This document shows positions 46,538 through 56,044 of a stretch of DNA of 64,000 nucleotides, piece by piece. The notes below the pieces were generated by a model. The model was not told the DNA's origin. It ran no database searches and was given only the letters and a program-made list of their open reading frames with translations. Each line of letters starts with the position of its first letter. Position 1 is the first letter of the stretch. A program made the position numbers and the translations under genes. This stretch comes from Thiothrix eikelboomii (GTDB lineage Bacteria; Pseudomonadota; Gammaproteobacteria; Thiotrichales; Thiotrichaceae): NCBI RefSeq assembly GCF_900167255.1, contig NZ_FUYB01000023.1, positions 1 to 64,000 on the forward strand, written 5' to 3'.

Positions 46538-46563
46538 AGGCCGGTTTGTTTCCAAACCGGCCT
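46538..46563 (-). terminator. rho-independent terminator after rpsT
   Basis: AGGCCGGTTTG (46538-46548) and CAAACCGGCCT (46553-46563) form an 11-bp stem; on the minus strand it is followed by TTTTCG. It separates rpsT from coaE. Confidence 0.9.
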
Positions 46564-46593
46564 AGGAACTGGTTGCTACACACCAGCGCTAGC

Positions 46594-46872
46594 TTAAGCA
46601 GCGACCGGTGCCTGCAGCGCACGAATGTGAGCATTCAAGCGACTTTTGAAGCGTGCCGCTTTATTCTTATGAATAATGCCTTTATCCGCTGTTGAATCAA
46701 TCACTGGTACTGCAGCTTGATAGGCTGCTAACGCAGCTTCACGATCACCTGCAGCAATTGCATTCAGAACGCCCTTAACAGAAGTGCGCATGCGTGAACG
46801 CAGGTGTTTATTATGCATACGGCGCTTTTCATCCTGACGAACGCGCTTTTTCGCTGACTTTATATTAGGCAA
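46594..46872 (-). CDS. rpsT: 30S ribosomal protein S20, UUG start
   Basis: A 92-residue S20, beginning (M)[16 protein letters not shown]. The residue before Pro is encoded by TTG at 46872-46870, with GCGGAGA five bases upstream, so the start is UUG; an upstream ATG at 46911 would add 13 unlikely residues. E. coli rpsT also starts with UUG, which is part of S20 autoregulation. S20 binds the 16S 5' domain. Monocistronic with a strong terminator. Confidence 0.94.
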   Translation of the reverse strand: MPNIKSAKKRVRQDEKRRMHNKHLRSRMRTSVKGVLNAIAAGDREAALAAYQAAVPVIDSTADKGIIHKNKAARFKSRLNAHIRALQAPVAA

Positions 46873-47003
46873 GGGTCTTCTCCGCAAAACCGATCTAAAA
46901 CTAAGCCGCACATTATGCAGATATTCAAAGCTCGCTTCAAGGATTAATCGAATAGAGTTTAAAAAAAGAGTCCAATGGTGAGTCAGCTCAGTCTATTCGT
47001 CGT

Positions 47004-47873
47004 CTACACCTCATCTACAGGCCGTAGATGGCTCAAAATTCCATCTAATTCATCTAGATTATTGTATTCAATCACCATCGTACCGCGTCCACGCTTATTA
47101 TAGCGAATAGCAACTTTCGCGCCTAATTGTTCAGCTAACTGCTGTTCTAAGCGCTGAATATCCACCGAAATCACTGACTCTTTGCGAGCGGGCTTGCCTT
47201 CAAGCAGATTTTTGACTAAGCGCTCTGTTTCACGCACGGATAATTGGCGCTGCACAACCTTATGTGCCACCTGAATTTGTAAATGCTCTTGTGCAAGGCT
47301 TAATAAAGCACGGGCATGCCCCATGTCTAAACGACGCTGCTCTAACAGCTGCTTTACTTCTGGGCTAAGTTCTAATAAACGTAATAAATTAGTGATAGCC
47401 GCCCGCGAGCGTCCGACGGCCTCTGCGGTTTGCTGATGCGTTAAACCGAATTCATCAATTAAACGCCGCAAAGCTAATGCCTCTTCTAAGGAATTGAGAT
47501 CTTCGCGCTGAATATTCTCAATCAGCGACATCGCGGCGGCAGCTTGATCAGGAATCTCGCGGATCACCGCTGGAATCACAGTTAAGCCTGCTAATTGAGC
47601 AGCACGCCAACGCCGTTCTCCAGCAATTAACTCATAACCCCCTAGAGTCAAACGCCTGACCACTACCGGTTGTACCAAGCCTTGAGCTTTAATCGAATCC
47701 GCTAACTCTTGTAAGGCTTGGGCATCCATTTGACTGCGGGGTTGATAAATACCCGGCTGAATGTGCTCAACAGGGAGCTTCAGTAACACCACTTCATCTT
47801 CTGGTGGAGTCGATTTACGGGCTGAACTTAACAGCACATCTAAGCCCCGCCCTAAGCCCGGCTTCTTTACCAT
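47004..47873 (-). CDS. parB: chromosome-partitioning protein ParB
   Basis: A 289-residue CTP-dependent DNA clamp. The ParB/Srx domain shows IQPGIYQPR and the box ELIAGERRWRAAQLAGL; the KorB-type HTH follows with LTHQQTAEAVGRSRAAITNL. A C-terminal dimerisation domain ends the protein. It overlaps parA by seven bases. No full parS site (TGTTTCACGTGAAACA) was found nearby. Confidence 0.95.
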   Translation of the reverse strand: MVKKPGLGRGLDVLLSSARKSTPPEDEVVLLKLPVEHIQPGIYQPRSQMDAQALQELADSIKAQGLVQPVVVRRLTLGGYELIAGERRWRAAQLAGLTVIPAVIREIPDQAAAAMSLIENIQREDLNSLEEALALRRLIDEFGLTHQQTAEAVGRSRAAITNLLRLLELSPEVKQLLEQRRLDMGHARALLSLAQEHLQIQVAHKVVQRQLSVRETERLVKNLLEGKPARKESVISVDIQRLEQQLAEQLGAKVAIRYNKRGRGTMVIEYNNLDELDGILSHLRPVDEV

Positions 47874-48661
47874 GAGGCAGCCTCTTGCGGCATACTGGCA
47901 CCGTTACGCCGTAACATCTCCGCCGCTAAAGCTAAATAGGCTAAAGCCCCCCGCGAGTTTTTATCATATTCTAAGACGGGTAAACCATGACTAGGCGCTT
48001 CAGCTAAGCGGACATTACGTGGAATCGAGGTATTATAGACTTTATCCTTAAAATGGCTTTGCAGTTGATCGGATACATCGCGGGCGAGATTACTGCGTGG
48101 ATCAAACATGGTACGCACTAGCCCCATAATCGTCAGCTCCGTATTGGCGGAATTTTGAATTTCATCAATGGTATTCACTAACGCACTTAAACCCTCTAAA
48201 GCAAAATATTCACATTGCATGGGAATAAGCACACTATCCGCCGCCACCAAGGCATTCACTGTCAGCATATTTAACGACGGTGGACAGTCGATGAAAATAA
48301 ATTCGAATTGCTCGCGTAAAGGCTCAAGCACCTCACGTAAACGATACTCACGTCGATCTTGTCGCATTAACTCGACTTCAGCGACAGTTAAATCGGGTGT
48401 ACCGGGCAACATACTCAGCTTTAACTCAGGAATAAATTGAATCACTTCATGAATCTGCGCTTGATTGAGCAGTACCTCATTCAGCGAAACCAGCTGATTA
48501 TGCTTTTCCAAGCCCATCCCTGTGGTTGCATTTCCTTGTGGGTCCATATCAATTAGCAAGACCTTACGCTGCATGGCTGCTAACGAAGCGGCTAAGTTTA
48601 CACTGGTCGTGGTTTTGCCAACCCCACCTTTTTGATTGGCAACTGCAATTACCTTGCTCAT
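47867..48661 (-). CDS. parA: chromosome-partitioning ATPase ParA (Soj)
   Basis: A 264-residue ATPase with deviant Walker A KGGVGKTTTSVNLAA at the N-terminus and Walker B FIFIDCPPSLNML. The ATG at 48661 (MSKVIAVANQKGG) is the family start; another ATG lies 15 bases upstream. It works with ParB to move chromosome origins. Part of the mnmG-rsmG-parA-parB cluster. Confidence 0.95.
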   Translation of the reverse strand: MSKVIAVANQKGGVGKTTTSVNLAASLAAMQRKVLLIDMDPQGNATTGMGLEKHNQLVSLNEVLLNQAQIHEVIQFIPELKLSMLPGTPDLTVAEVELMRQDRREYRLREVLEPLREQFEFIFIDCPPSLNMLTVNALVAADSVLIPMQCEYFALEGLSALVNTIDEIQNSANTELTIMGLVRTMFDPRSNLARDVSDQLQSHFKDKVYNTSIPRNVRLAEAPSHGLPVLEYDKNSRGALAYLALAAEMLRRNGASMPQEAASW

Positions 48662-48683
48662 GCTTATCTCAGTCAAGCACTGC

Positions 48684-49304
48684 CTAAGCAGTACGGGTAA
48701 GTTCTAGTAAATGGCGCTCAGCATTTAAGCCGGGGACGCTTAATGGATGACTCGAGGCTAAACTCCAGCCTCGGGGTAGTTCGGCAATTTCTGTATCAGG
48801 ATACCGCCCTTTCATAGCATAAAGCCGACCCGCTGCCTGCAAATGCTGGCCGCTGACAGTAACAAAATCAGCTAACGAGGCAAAAGCTCGACTAATAATG
48901 GCCGCAAACTTTTGTTTTGGCTGCCACTGTTCAACTCGTACTTGTACCACTTGAATATTAGTCAAGCCTAGCTCTAATGCAGCCTGTTGGATGAAGCGAG
49001 TTTTTTTACCGTTGGTATCGAGCAAAGTGAATTGCTGGGTGGGGCGCATAATTGCTAACGGGATGCCCGGCAAACCTGCACCACTTCCGACATCTAAGCA
49101 AGGCTCTGCTTCAATAAAGGGGACAACACTCAGGCTATCCCAAAGATGTAAGGGCAGGATTTGCTCAGGGTCACGCACCGCTGTGAGATTATAAACCTTA
49201 TTCCAACGCAGCAGCAGCTCAATATACTGCTGTAATTGCTGATCCTGCTGAGTATTCAGCACTAAGCCTAACTCAGCCGGAACACCCGACCAACTTATTG
49301 CCAT
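48684..49304 (-). CDS. rsmG: 16S rRNA (guanine527-N7)-methyltransferase
   Basis: A 206-residue SAM methyltransferase (GidB) with CLDVGSGAGLPGIPLAI as motif I and FAAIISRAFASLADF further on. It modifies G527 of 16S rRNA; its loss gives low-level streptomycin resistance in other bacteria. The ATG at 49304 overlaps the mnmG stop (TGATG). Confidence 0.95.
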   Translation of the reverse strand: MAISWSGVPAELGLVLNTQQDQQLQQYIELLLRWNKVYNLTAVRDPEQILPLHLWDSLSVVPFIEAEPCLDVGSGAGLPGIPLAIMRPTQQFTLLDTNGKKTRFIQQAALELGLTNIQVVQVRVEQWQPKQKFAAIISRAFASLADFVTVSGQHLQAAGRLYAMKGRYPDTEIAELPRGWSLASSHPLSVPGLNAERHLLELTRTA

Positions 49305-51199
49305 CAAGCACTCTCACGCAAGGCAGCTAAAGACTGCTTTTTCAAATGCACTAACAATAAGGAAATGGCGGCGGGTGTCACCCCCGGAATCCGTGAAGCT
49401 TGCCCAAGGCTGGTTGGGCGTTGCGCGATTAATTTTTGACGCACTTCATTGGAGAGGCCACTGACTTTGTTATAATCAAAATCAACCGGCAAGCGCGTTT
49501 CTTCATGGCGACGTTGCTTATCAATCTCATCCTGTTGCCGCTCAATATAGCCTGCGTATTTACATTGAATTTCGACCTGCTCAGCCACCGCCGGATCAGT
49601 CACCGTCGTTCCTACCGACTCCAAACTGGTCAAATTCGCATAGCTCACATTGGGGCGACGCAGTAAATCATATAACTTATAATCACGAGCCAAGGCATCA
49701 CCAAAGACGCGCTGCGCCTCTTCAGCACTCAAATGACTCGGCTGTAAAACCGTGGTACGCAAGCGCTGTTGTTCACGCTCAATCGCTTCCCGCTTGATGC
49801 AAAAAGCAGCCCAACGTTCATCATCGATTAAACCTAAGGCACGCCCTTGTTCGGTTAAACGCAAATCTGCATTATCTTCACGAAGCAGCAAACGGTGCTC
49901 GGCTCGGCTGGTAAACATTCGGTACGGTTCTTTCGTACCCAAGGTGATCAAATCATCCACCAATACACCTAAATAGGCTTGATCACGCAATGGATACCAA
50001 GCTTCACGCTCTTGCACATATAAACCTGCATTCATGCCTGCCAATAAACCTTGAGCGGCGGCCTCTTCATAGCCTGTTGTGCCATTGATTTGGCCTGCAA
50101 AGAATAAGCCTTGAATCAGCTTAGTTTCTAAACTCGGTTTTAAATCACGTGGGTCAAAAAAATCATATTCAATCGCATAGCCGGGGCGCACAATATGGGC
50201 CTTTTCCATGCCCTCCATTGAGCGTACTAAAGCGTATTGCACATCAAACGGCAGACTGGTGGAGATTCCGTTCGGATAAATTTCGTGAGTATCCAAGCCT
50301 TCTGGCTCAAGGAAAATTTGGTGTCGGTCTTTATCAGCAAAGCGCACCACCTTATCTTCAATTGAGGGGCAATAGCGCGGACCAATCCCTTCAATCACCC
50401 CAGTATACATGGGCGAACGATCTAAACCGCCACGAATGATGTCGTGGGTAAGTGTATTCGTATAAGTGATATAACAAGGAATTTGAGGGGGATGCTCTTC
50501 CGCTTTCCCTAAGAAAGAAAATACTGGAGTGGGTGTATCCCCCGGTTGGGCTTGCAACTTAGAGAAATCAATCGTGCGCGCATCAATACGGGGTGGAGTA
50601 CCGGTTTTTAGGCGGTCTACCCGAAAAGGCAATTCACGCAGCCGTTGTGCCAAAGCGATTGAGGGTGGATCACCTGCGCGCCCACCGGAATGGTTCTCCA
50701 AACCGATATGAATCTTGCCACCTAAGAAAGTACCCGTCGTCAGTACCACTGCACGAGCACTAAAGCTCACCCCCATTTGCGTGACCACACCCGCAACACG
50801 CTCACCTTCAATGATTAAATCATCCGCCGCTTGCTGGAAAATTTGTAGATTAGGCTGGTTCTCAACCATAGTCCGAATCGCAGCTTTATACCGCACGCGA
50901 TCCGCTTGAGCGCGAGTTGCCCGCACGGCAGGGCCTTTACTGGAATTGAGGATACGAAATTGAATCCCGCCCCGATCCGCCGCATGTGCCATCGCCCCAC
51001 CGAGGGCATCGACTTCTTTGACTAAATGACCTTTACCAATCCCACCAATCGCAGGATTGCAGCTCATTTGCCCTATGGTTTCGATATTATGGGTGAGTAA
51101 AAGTGTGCGTTGCCCCATACGAGCTGCTGCTAAGGCTGCCTCGGTACCAGCATGGCCGCCACCGATTACAATCACATCAAAGGTTTGGGGATAACGCAT
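49304..51199 (-). CDS. mnmG: tRNA uridine-5-carboxymethylaminomethyl modification enzyme MnmG
   Basis: A 631-residue FAD protein (GidA) with the dinucleotide motif [19 protein letters not shown], the [17 protein letters not shown] signature and [16 protein letters not shown]. With MnmE it modifies the wobble uridine of several tRNAs. First gene of mnmG-rsmG-parA-parB. The 206-base gap upstream (51200-51405) holds no recognisable gene. Confidence 0.96.
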   Translation of the reverse strand: MRYPQTFDVIVIGGGHAGTEAALAAARMGQRTLLLTHNIETIGQMSCNPAIGGIGKGHLVKEVDALGGAMAHAADRGGIQFRILNSSKGPAVRATRAQADRVRYKAAIRTMVENQPNLQIFQQAADDLIIEGERVAGVVTQMGVSFSARAVVLTTGTFLGGKIHIGLENHSGGRAGDPPSIALAQRLRELPFRVDRLKTGTPPRIDARTIDFSKLQAQPGDTPTPVFSFLGKAEEHPPQIPCYITYTNTLTHDIIRGGLDRSPMYTGVIEGIGPRYCPSIEDKVVRFADKDRHQIFLEPEGLDTHEIYPNGISTSLPFDVQYALVRSMEGMEKAHIVRPGYAIEYDFFDPRDLKPSLETKLIQGLFFAGQINGTTGYEEAAAQGLLAGMNAGLYVQEREAWYPLRDQAYLGVLVDDLITLGTKEPYRMFTSRAEHRLLLREDNADLRLTEQGRALGLIDDERWAAFCIKREAIEREQQRLRTTVLQPSHLSAEEAQRVFGDALARDYKLYDLLRRPNVSYANLTSLESVGTTVTDPAVAEQVEIQCKYAGYIERQQDEIDKQRRHEETRLPVDFDYNKVSGLSNEVRQKLIAQRPTSLGQASRIPGVTPAAISLLLVHLKKQSLAALRESA

Positions 51200-51405
51200 T
51201 ACTTACTTTTAACCGCATTAGTCAAAACACTCTATTCTAAAGACTAGCCAGCTCAGCCTCAAACCCTTTCGAACTCAAGCTGTAAAAACACCTGCATAAA
51301 TCTCTGCAAGGCTTAACTCAGTTCGGTCACGCTTTTCTGTTGAATCTGATAAGACTTCAACAATCAAACAGGGCAACACGAGTGAGTAGCCGCTAAACCT
51401 TAACT

Positions 51406-52368
51406 TTATCCCCTACTAGTAGCTGCCTCGGGTTGAATACCCAAACGCGCAAACAGTTGCATATCATGGTTCTCGTCTGGATTATCCGTTGTCAACAAGC
51501 GATCACCATAAAACATCGAGTTCGCACCCGCAAAAAAGCACCATGCTTGGGTTTCATCACTCATTTCGGTACGCCCTGCAGATAGGCGCACATAAGACTT
51601 TGGCATCATAATTCGTGCCACCGCAATCGTCCGAATAAAATCCAAGGGGTCTAATTTATCATTCGCGGCTAAGGGCGTGCCTTCAATCCGCACTAAATCA
51701 TTGATCGGCACCGATTCAGGATGTTGCGCCATGTTGGCTAATTGCTGCAACAGTCGTGCACGATCCCGTTCAGTCTCACCCATCCCTAAGATACCACCAC
51801 TACACACATTAATGCCTGCATTACGTACATAGTCTAGCGTATCCAAGCGATCTTGATAGCTACGGGTCGTAATGACCTGACCGTAAAACTCCGGTGAAGT
51901 GTCCAGATTATGATTATAGTAATCCAAGCCTGCCTGCTTTAAGCGTTGTGCTTGGCGATCAGTCAGCATCCCTAAAGTGACACAGGTTTCCATCCCTAAA
52001 TTTTTCACCGAACTAACCATGTCGATCACCCGCTCTAAATTTTTGTCAGTGGGATTACGCCAAGCAGCCCCCATACAAAAGCGGGTTGCACCATTAGCTT
52101 GAGCGGCTTTTGCTGCATTAATCACTTCATCTAAGGGCATCAAACGCTCAGTTTGCAAATCGGTATCGTACCGTGCACTTTGCGAGCAATAACTACAATC
52201 CTCAGGGCAAGCACCCGTTTTAATACTGAGGAGCGTACTAATTTGCACTTGATTCACGATAAAGTGTTGGCGATGAATTTGATGAGCTTTGAACATCAAA
52301 TCATTGAAAGGCAAGGCAAATAAAGCTTGAATCTCTTCCAGCTTCCAATCATGGCGTAATTCAGTCAC
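51406..52368 (-). CDS. bioB: biotin synthase
   Basis: A 320-residue radical-SAM enzyme that inserts sulfur into dethiobiotin. The [11 protein letters not shown] motif holds the SAM cluster Cys, with [13 protein letters not shown] and [10 protein letters not shown] further on. GTG 52368 is chosen: GAGG lies seven bases upstream and overlaps the stop of the preceding gene, while a TTG at 52374 would be too close. bioFHCD are absent. Confidence 0.95.
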   Translation of the reverse strand: MTELRHDWKLEEIQALFALPFNDLMFKAHQIHRQHFIVNQVQISTLLSIKTGACPEDCSYCSQSARYDTDLQTERLMPLDEVINAAKAAQANGATRFCMGAAWRNPTDKNLERVIDMVSSVKNLGMETCVTLGMLTDRQAQRLKQAGLDYYNHNLDTSPEFYGQVITTRSYQDRLDTLDYVRNAGINVCSGGILGMGETERDRARLLQQLANMAQHPESVPINDLVRIEGTPLAANDKLDPLDFIRTIAVARIMMPKSYVRLSAGRTEMSDETQAWCFFAGANSMFYGDRLLTTDNPDENHDMQLFARLGIQPEAATSRG

Positions 52369-52377
52369 ACTCAAACC

Positions 52378-52755
52378 TCACTTTTCAATTTTAACATCCT
52401 GCCACTGCTCTTTATTGATCTTCAGAATCTGCACAATAGCTAGCGGAATAATCACAGCTGCACAAACTATCCACAAATGCAGCCAATATTTAACAAAAAA
52501 ATCACCGGGCGCAAAGGTTAATATCGGTACTAACAAGCCCGCTAAACCATAGTAATGATAGGCAGCTATTTGTGTGTAATAACCGACTCGTGGATTAGGA
52601 TGATGGCGGAACATCGCATAAACAAACATGGAAGCGCCAAACCAAAGAATAAAAAACGGAAAAGGGATCAGTACCGCAAGGATATTCCCGAAATAGAAAA
52701 TCCGCGCGGTCTTGCGTGAACTTTCAGCGGTAATCACTTCGGTTTCAGTACTCAT
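52378..52755 (-). CDS. integral membrane protein of unknown function
   Basis: A 125-residue protein with three or four TM segments (IFYFGNILAVLIPFPFFILW, AAYHYYGLAGLLVPILTF, LWIVCAAVIIPLAIVQIL). It shows a conserved-looking FRHHPNPRVGYYTQIAAYHYY stretch and charged ends. No family recognised. Its stop codon is part of the bioB ribosome site, so both are likely co-translated. Start at ATG 52755. Confidence 0.7.
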   Translation of the reverse strand: MSTETEVITAESSRKTARIFYFGNILAVLIPFPFFILWFGASMFVYAMFRHHPNPRVGYYTQIAAYHYYGLAGLLVPILTFAPGDFFVKYWLHLWIVCAAVIIPLAIVQILKINKEQWQDVKIEK

Positions 52756-52840
52756 AATAGCCGTATCCTTGATTAGAAAGTGCTTAAGTCTAGTAGGCTG
52801 GGTCGCTCTGTCAATGATACAGAACAAATAGCTTGCAAGA

Positions 52841-52868
52841 AAAAAGCCGGTTATTAAACCGGCTTTTT
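52841..52868 (-). terminator. rho-independent terminator of the alpha operon
   Basis: AAAAAGCCGGTT (52841-52852) and AACCGGCTTTTT (52857-52868) form a 12-bp stem with a four-base loop, T-rich on the minus strand. It lies 24 bases after the rplQ stop. Confidence 0.93.
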
Positions 52869-52892
52869 ATTTTTAGCGTTTGAGCCTAAGGC

Positions 52893-53273
52893 TTATTCAG
52901 CAACTTGAGCTTCGCCAGCACCATCCACTAAAGAGACATAAGCCATTGGCGCATTATCACCCGCACGGAAACCGCACTTAATAATCCGTAAATAGCCGCC
53001 CGGACGTTGTTGATAACGTGGGCCTAACTCAGTGAATAACTTCGCGACAACCGCTTCATCACGTAAACGTGCAAAAGCAATCCGGCGGTTATGCACCGAG
53101 TCTTCTTTAGAGCGAGTGATTAAAGGCTCTGCAACACGGCGTAATTCTTTTGCTTTGGGCAGAGTAGTTTTAATCGCTTCGTGGCGTAACAATGAGTTGG
53201 TCAGGCTCTGTAACAGAGCTTTACGATGGCTGCTGTTACGGCTTAATTGACGACCAGTTTTACGATGACGCAT
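52893..53273 (-). CDS. rplQ: 50S ribosomal protein L17
   Basis: A 126-residue L17 with the invariant opening [20 protein letters not shown] and the [19 protein letters not shown] segment. It binds 23S rRNA near the exit-tunnel side of the subunit. Last gene of the alpha operon, 35 bases after rpoA. Confidence 0.98.
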   Translation of the reverse strand: MRHRKTGRQLSRNSSHRKALLQSLTNSLLRHEAIKTTLPKAKELRRVAEPLITRSKEDSVHNRRIAFARLRDEAVVAKLFTELGPRYQQRPGGYLRIIKCGFRAGDNAPMAYVSLVDGAGEAQVAE

Positions 53274-53308
53274 TTTAAAATCCTTCAGGCGCTAGGTTAA
53301 CGAGGCAG

Positions 53309-54313
53309 TTAACCTACTTTACTATCTTTGTGATCGAGACCAGCAGGCGGCCAATTATCCAGCTTAGTTCCCAGAGTTAAACCATGAGAAGCCAACACAT
53401 CCTTAATTTCCGTTAAAGACTTCTTACCTAAGTTTGGCGTCTTTAATAGTTCAGTTTCTGTGCGCTGCACTAAATCACCGATATAGAATAAATTCTCGGC
53501 TTTCAAGCAGTTAGCAGAACGCACTGTAAGTTCTAAATCATCCACCGGACGCAACAATACCGGATCAACCTCAGGCTGATTGTCGATATGACGAATCGGC
53601 TCTTCAATATGCAGATCAAAGAAAACGGCCAATTGCTGCTGCAGAATCTGCGCAGCCATGCTTAATGCGTTTTCCGCATCAATCGAGCCATCGGTTTCAA
53701 TCTCAACAATGAGCTTGTCCATATCGGTGCGTTGCTCAACCCGCGCGCTGTCTACATTATAGGCAACACGTAAAATAGGGCTGTAGCTAGCATCTAAGAC
53801 CAAAGTGCCTAAAGGTAACTCTGGAGAATCTGGCCCACGCCGAATCGAAGCAGGTTGATAACCACGACCACTCGTAATGGTCAGATTAATTTCCAACTCA
53901 ACCTCATCTTTAGTGATATGCGCAATGACATAATGAGGATCAATAATCTCGACATCATGATCCAATTCAATGTCAGCAGCAGTCACCGGACCTTTGCCTT
54001 TTTTCTTCAGTGTTAAAGTCGCTTCATCACGTGAGTTCAAGCGCACAGCTAACTTTTTCAGATTGAGCAGGATTTCAACGACGTCTTCCTGCACACCTTC
54101 AATCGTTGTGTACTCATGCACAACACCCGCAATTTGGACTTCCGTAATTGCACTGCCCGGAATCGAGGACAACAGAATACGCCGCAGGGCATTGCCCAGC
54201 GTGTGTCCAAAACCGCGCTCCAATGGCTCTAGAGTGATACGGGATGTATTTAGCCCCAACTCCTGAACCTGGACATTACGTGGTTTCAGTAAATCAATCG
54301 TTTTTGAGGTCAT
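53309..54313 (-). CDS. rpoA: DNA-directed RNA polymerase subunit alpha
   Basis: A 334-residue alpha subunit. The N-terminal domain (to about 230) dimerises and carries [17 protein letters not shown]. The C-terminal domain (about 248-320), with [18 protein letters not shown] and [17 protein letters not shown], binds UP elements and activators. Between rpsD and rplQ as in E. coli. Confidence 0.98.
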   Translation of the reverse strand: MTSKTIDLLKPRNVQVQELGLNTSRITLEPLERGFGHTLGNALRRILLSSIPGSAITEVQIAGVVHEYTTIEGVQEDVVEILLNLKKLAVRLNSRDEATLTLKKKGKGPVTAADIELDHDVEIIDPHYVIAHITKDEVELEINLTITSGRGYQPASIRRGPDSPELPLGTLVLDASYSPILRVAYNVDSARVEQRTDMDKLIVEIETDGSIDAENALSMAAQILQQQLAVFFDLHIEEPIRHIDNQPEVDPVLLRPVDDLELTVRSANCLKAENLFYIGDLVQRTETELLKTPNLGKKSLTEIKDVLASHGLTLGTKLDNWPPAGLDHKDSKVG

Positions 54314-54349
54314 GCTAGTCCCTGTAATCGTTGACGAGTCGGTTGAAAA

Positions 54350-54970
54350 TTACTTAGAGTACAATTCAACAATCAGTGACTCATTAATTTCAGCTGGTAG
54401 ATCTGCACGATCAGGCGCAGACTTATAAGTTCCCTGCAATTCCTTCACGTTAACATCCACCCACGACGGGAAACCTAACTGCTCAGCAACTTTAATTGAA
54501 TCTTGCACACGAACTTGCTTTTTAGCCTTTTCACGTACTGAAATTAAATCGCCTGCTTTCACTTGATAAGAAGCGATATTAACGACTTTGCCATTCACTA
54601 AAACTGCTTTATGGCTTACCAATTGACGTGATTCAGCACGAGTTGCACCGAAACCCATCCGATAAACGACATTATCCAAACGGCCTTCAAGTAAGCGCAA
54701 GAGGTTCTCACCCGTAGAGCCTTTTTGTTGAGCCGCTTTCTTAAAGTAGTTACTGAATTGACGCTCAAGAATGCCGTAAATACGACGTACTTTTTGCTTT
54801 TCACGTAACTGAACACCGTAGTCAGATAGACGACCACGGCCTTCACCATGTTGCCCCGGCTTTTTATCTAACTTACATTTTTTCTCAAGAGACACACCTC
54901 GGCTCTTGAGATACAGATCTGTACCTTCGCGTCTGCTCAGTTTACAGGTCGGTCCAATATATCTTGCCAT
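54350..54970 (-). CDS. rpsD: 30S ribosomal protein S4
   Basis: A 206-residue S4 that nucleates assembly on the 16S 5' domain. The S4 RNA-binding domain (about 96-155) contains [17 protein letters not shown]. The N-terminus has a single Cys (CKLSRREG), so it is a zinc-free form. In E. coli S4 represses the alpha operon by binding the rpsM leader; a structured leader is present here at 55774-55906. Confidence 0.98.
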   Translation of the reverse strand: MARYIGPTCKLSRREGTDLYLKSRGVSLEKKCKLDKKPGQHGEGRGRLSDYGVQLREKQKVRRIYGILERQFSNYFKKAAQQKGSTGENLLRLLEGRLDNVVYRMGFGATRAESRQLVSHKAVLVNGKVVNIASYQVKAGDLISVREKAKKQVRVQDSIKVAEQLGFPSWVDVNVKELQGTYKSAPDRADLPAEINESLIVELYSK

Positions 54971-54985
54971 TGTTAACTGCTCCCG

Positions 54986-55393
54986 TTACACACGACGCTT
55001 CTTAGGCGGACGGCAACCATTATGAGGAATGGGTGTTACATCCGTAATGTTGGTAATTTTGTAGCCTACATTATTTAAGGCACGCACTGCAGATTCACGA
55101 CCAGGACCTGGACCTTTCACTTCAACGTCCAGATTTTTCAGGCCATATTCTTTAGCAGCAGTACCCGCACGCTCAGCGGCAACTTGCGCTGCGAATGGCG
55201 TGCTTTTACGTGAGCCACGAAAACCTGAACCACCTGCAGTCGCCCATGCTAAGGCATTACCTTGACGGTCGGTAATAGTAACAATAGTATTGTTAAAAGA
55301 CGCGAAGATGTGTGCAACACCATCAGTAACCGTCTTTTTAATCTTCTTAGCGCGTGCATTCGCAGCGCTCTTTTTGGTTGGCTGTTTTGCCAT
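54986..55393 (-). CDS. rpsK: 30S ribosomal protein S11
   Basis: A 135-residue S11 with a basic N-terminal extension and the conserved [20 protein letters not shown] and [15 protein letters not shown] end. It sits on the platform of the small subunit. Spaced 15 bases from rpsD. Confidence 0.98.
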   Translation of the reverse strand: MAKQPTKKSAANARAKKIKKTVTDGVAHIFASFNNTIVTITDRQGNALAWATAGGSGFRGSRKSTPFAAQVAAERAGTAAKEYGLKNLDVEVKGPGPGRESAVRALNNVGYKITNITDVTPIPHNGCRPPKKRRV

Positions 55394-55416
55394 GACTTAA
55401 CTATCCTGTAACCTGA

Positions 55417-55773
55417 TCACTTACGGATTGGACGGCGCGGCCCTTTACGGGTGCGAGCATTAGTTTTGCTACGTTGTCCACGTACTGGCAAACCACGTCT
55501 ATGACGGACGCCACGATAGCAGCCCATATCCATTAAACGTTTGATGTTCATGGAAATTTCACGACGCAAGTCACCTTCAACCAGGAACTTAGCAACTTCA
55601 GCACGAACTTTTTCAAGTTCTTCTTCGCTCAAGTCACGAATCTTAGTTTGCGGCGTGATGCCAGCCGCTTTACAAATGTCTTGAGCGCGCGGACGCCCAA
55701 TTCCGTAAATAGCAGTTAAACCAATAACTGCATGTTTATTTACAGGAAGATTAATACCCGCAATACGAGCCAT
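55417..55773 (-). CDS. rpsM: 30S ribosomal protein S13
   Basis: A 118-residue S13 ([20 protein letters not shown], ending [12 protein letters not shown]) located in the head, contacting the P-site tRNA. First gene of the alpha operon proper, after a 133-base leader with hairpins. Confidence 0.98.
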   Translation of the reverse strand: MARIAGINLPVNKHAVIGLTAIYGIGRPRAQDICKAAGITPQTKIRDLSEEELEKVRAEVAKFLVEGDLRREISMNIKRLMDMGCYRGVRHRRGLPVRGQRSKTNARTRKGPRRPIRK

Positions 55774-55906
55774 TAAAAATGTTCTCCAGATTCTCGGAAA
55801 AGTCGGCGATTATGCCGAAACTTTTACTATTTATCAACAAATAACCCCTGCCGAGGCAGAGGTCATTTACGGTCCTTACCCTAACGAGAGTAAGAACAAT
55901 CTGTTT
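55774..55906 (-). promoter_or_regulatory. structured leader between rpmJ and rpsM (candidate S4 autoregulation site)
   Basis: On the minus strand there are three hairpins. CTTAC...GTAAG is the first, CCTCTGCC/GGCAGGGG the second, and AAAAGTTTCGGC/GCCGACTTTT with a two-base bulge the third, ending 20 bases before the rpsM start. In E. coli the same junction forms the S4-binding pseudoknot. No sequence match was tested; the assignment rests on position. Confidence 0.45.
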
Positions 55907-56023
55907 TTAACCCTGACGTTGCTTATGACGCGGATCAGACGAGCAGATTACACGTACTACACCACTGCGACGAATAATACGGCAGTTACGGCATAATTTT
56001 TTTACAGACGCTCTAACCTTCAT
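55907..56023 (-). CDS. rpmJ: 50S ribosomal protein L36
   Basis: A 38-residue L36 read as [20 protein letters not shown] followed by [18 protein letters not shown]. The zinc ligands Cys11, Cys14, Cys27 and His33 are present, so this is the zinc-binding (C+) form. Found between secY and rpsM, the expected place. Confidence 0.97.
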   Translation of the reverse strand: MKVRASVKKLCRNCRIIRRSGVVRVICSSDPRHKQRQG

Positions 56024-56044
56024 GACAACCTCTTAACTAATCAA

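Noticed and set aside
47210-47240. TGTTTCACG stretch in parB as a parS site
   Set aside because: Only the left half matches; the right half of the palindrome is missing.
51200-51405. Possible oriC between mnmG and bioB
   Set aside because: No cluster of DnaA boxes and no AT-rich unwinding repeats; only one weak TTATCCCC-like match.
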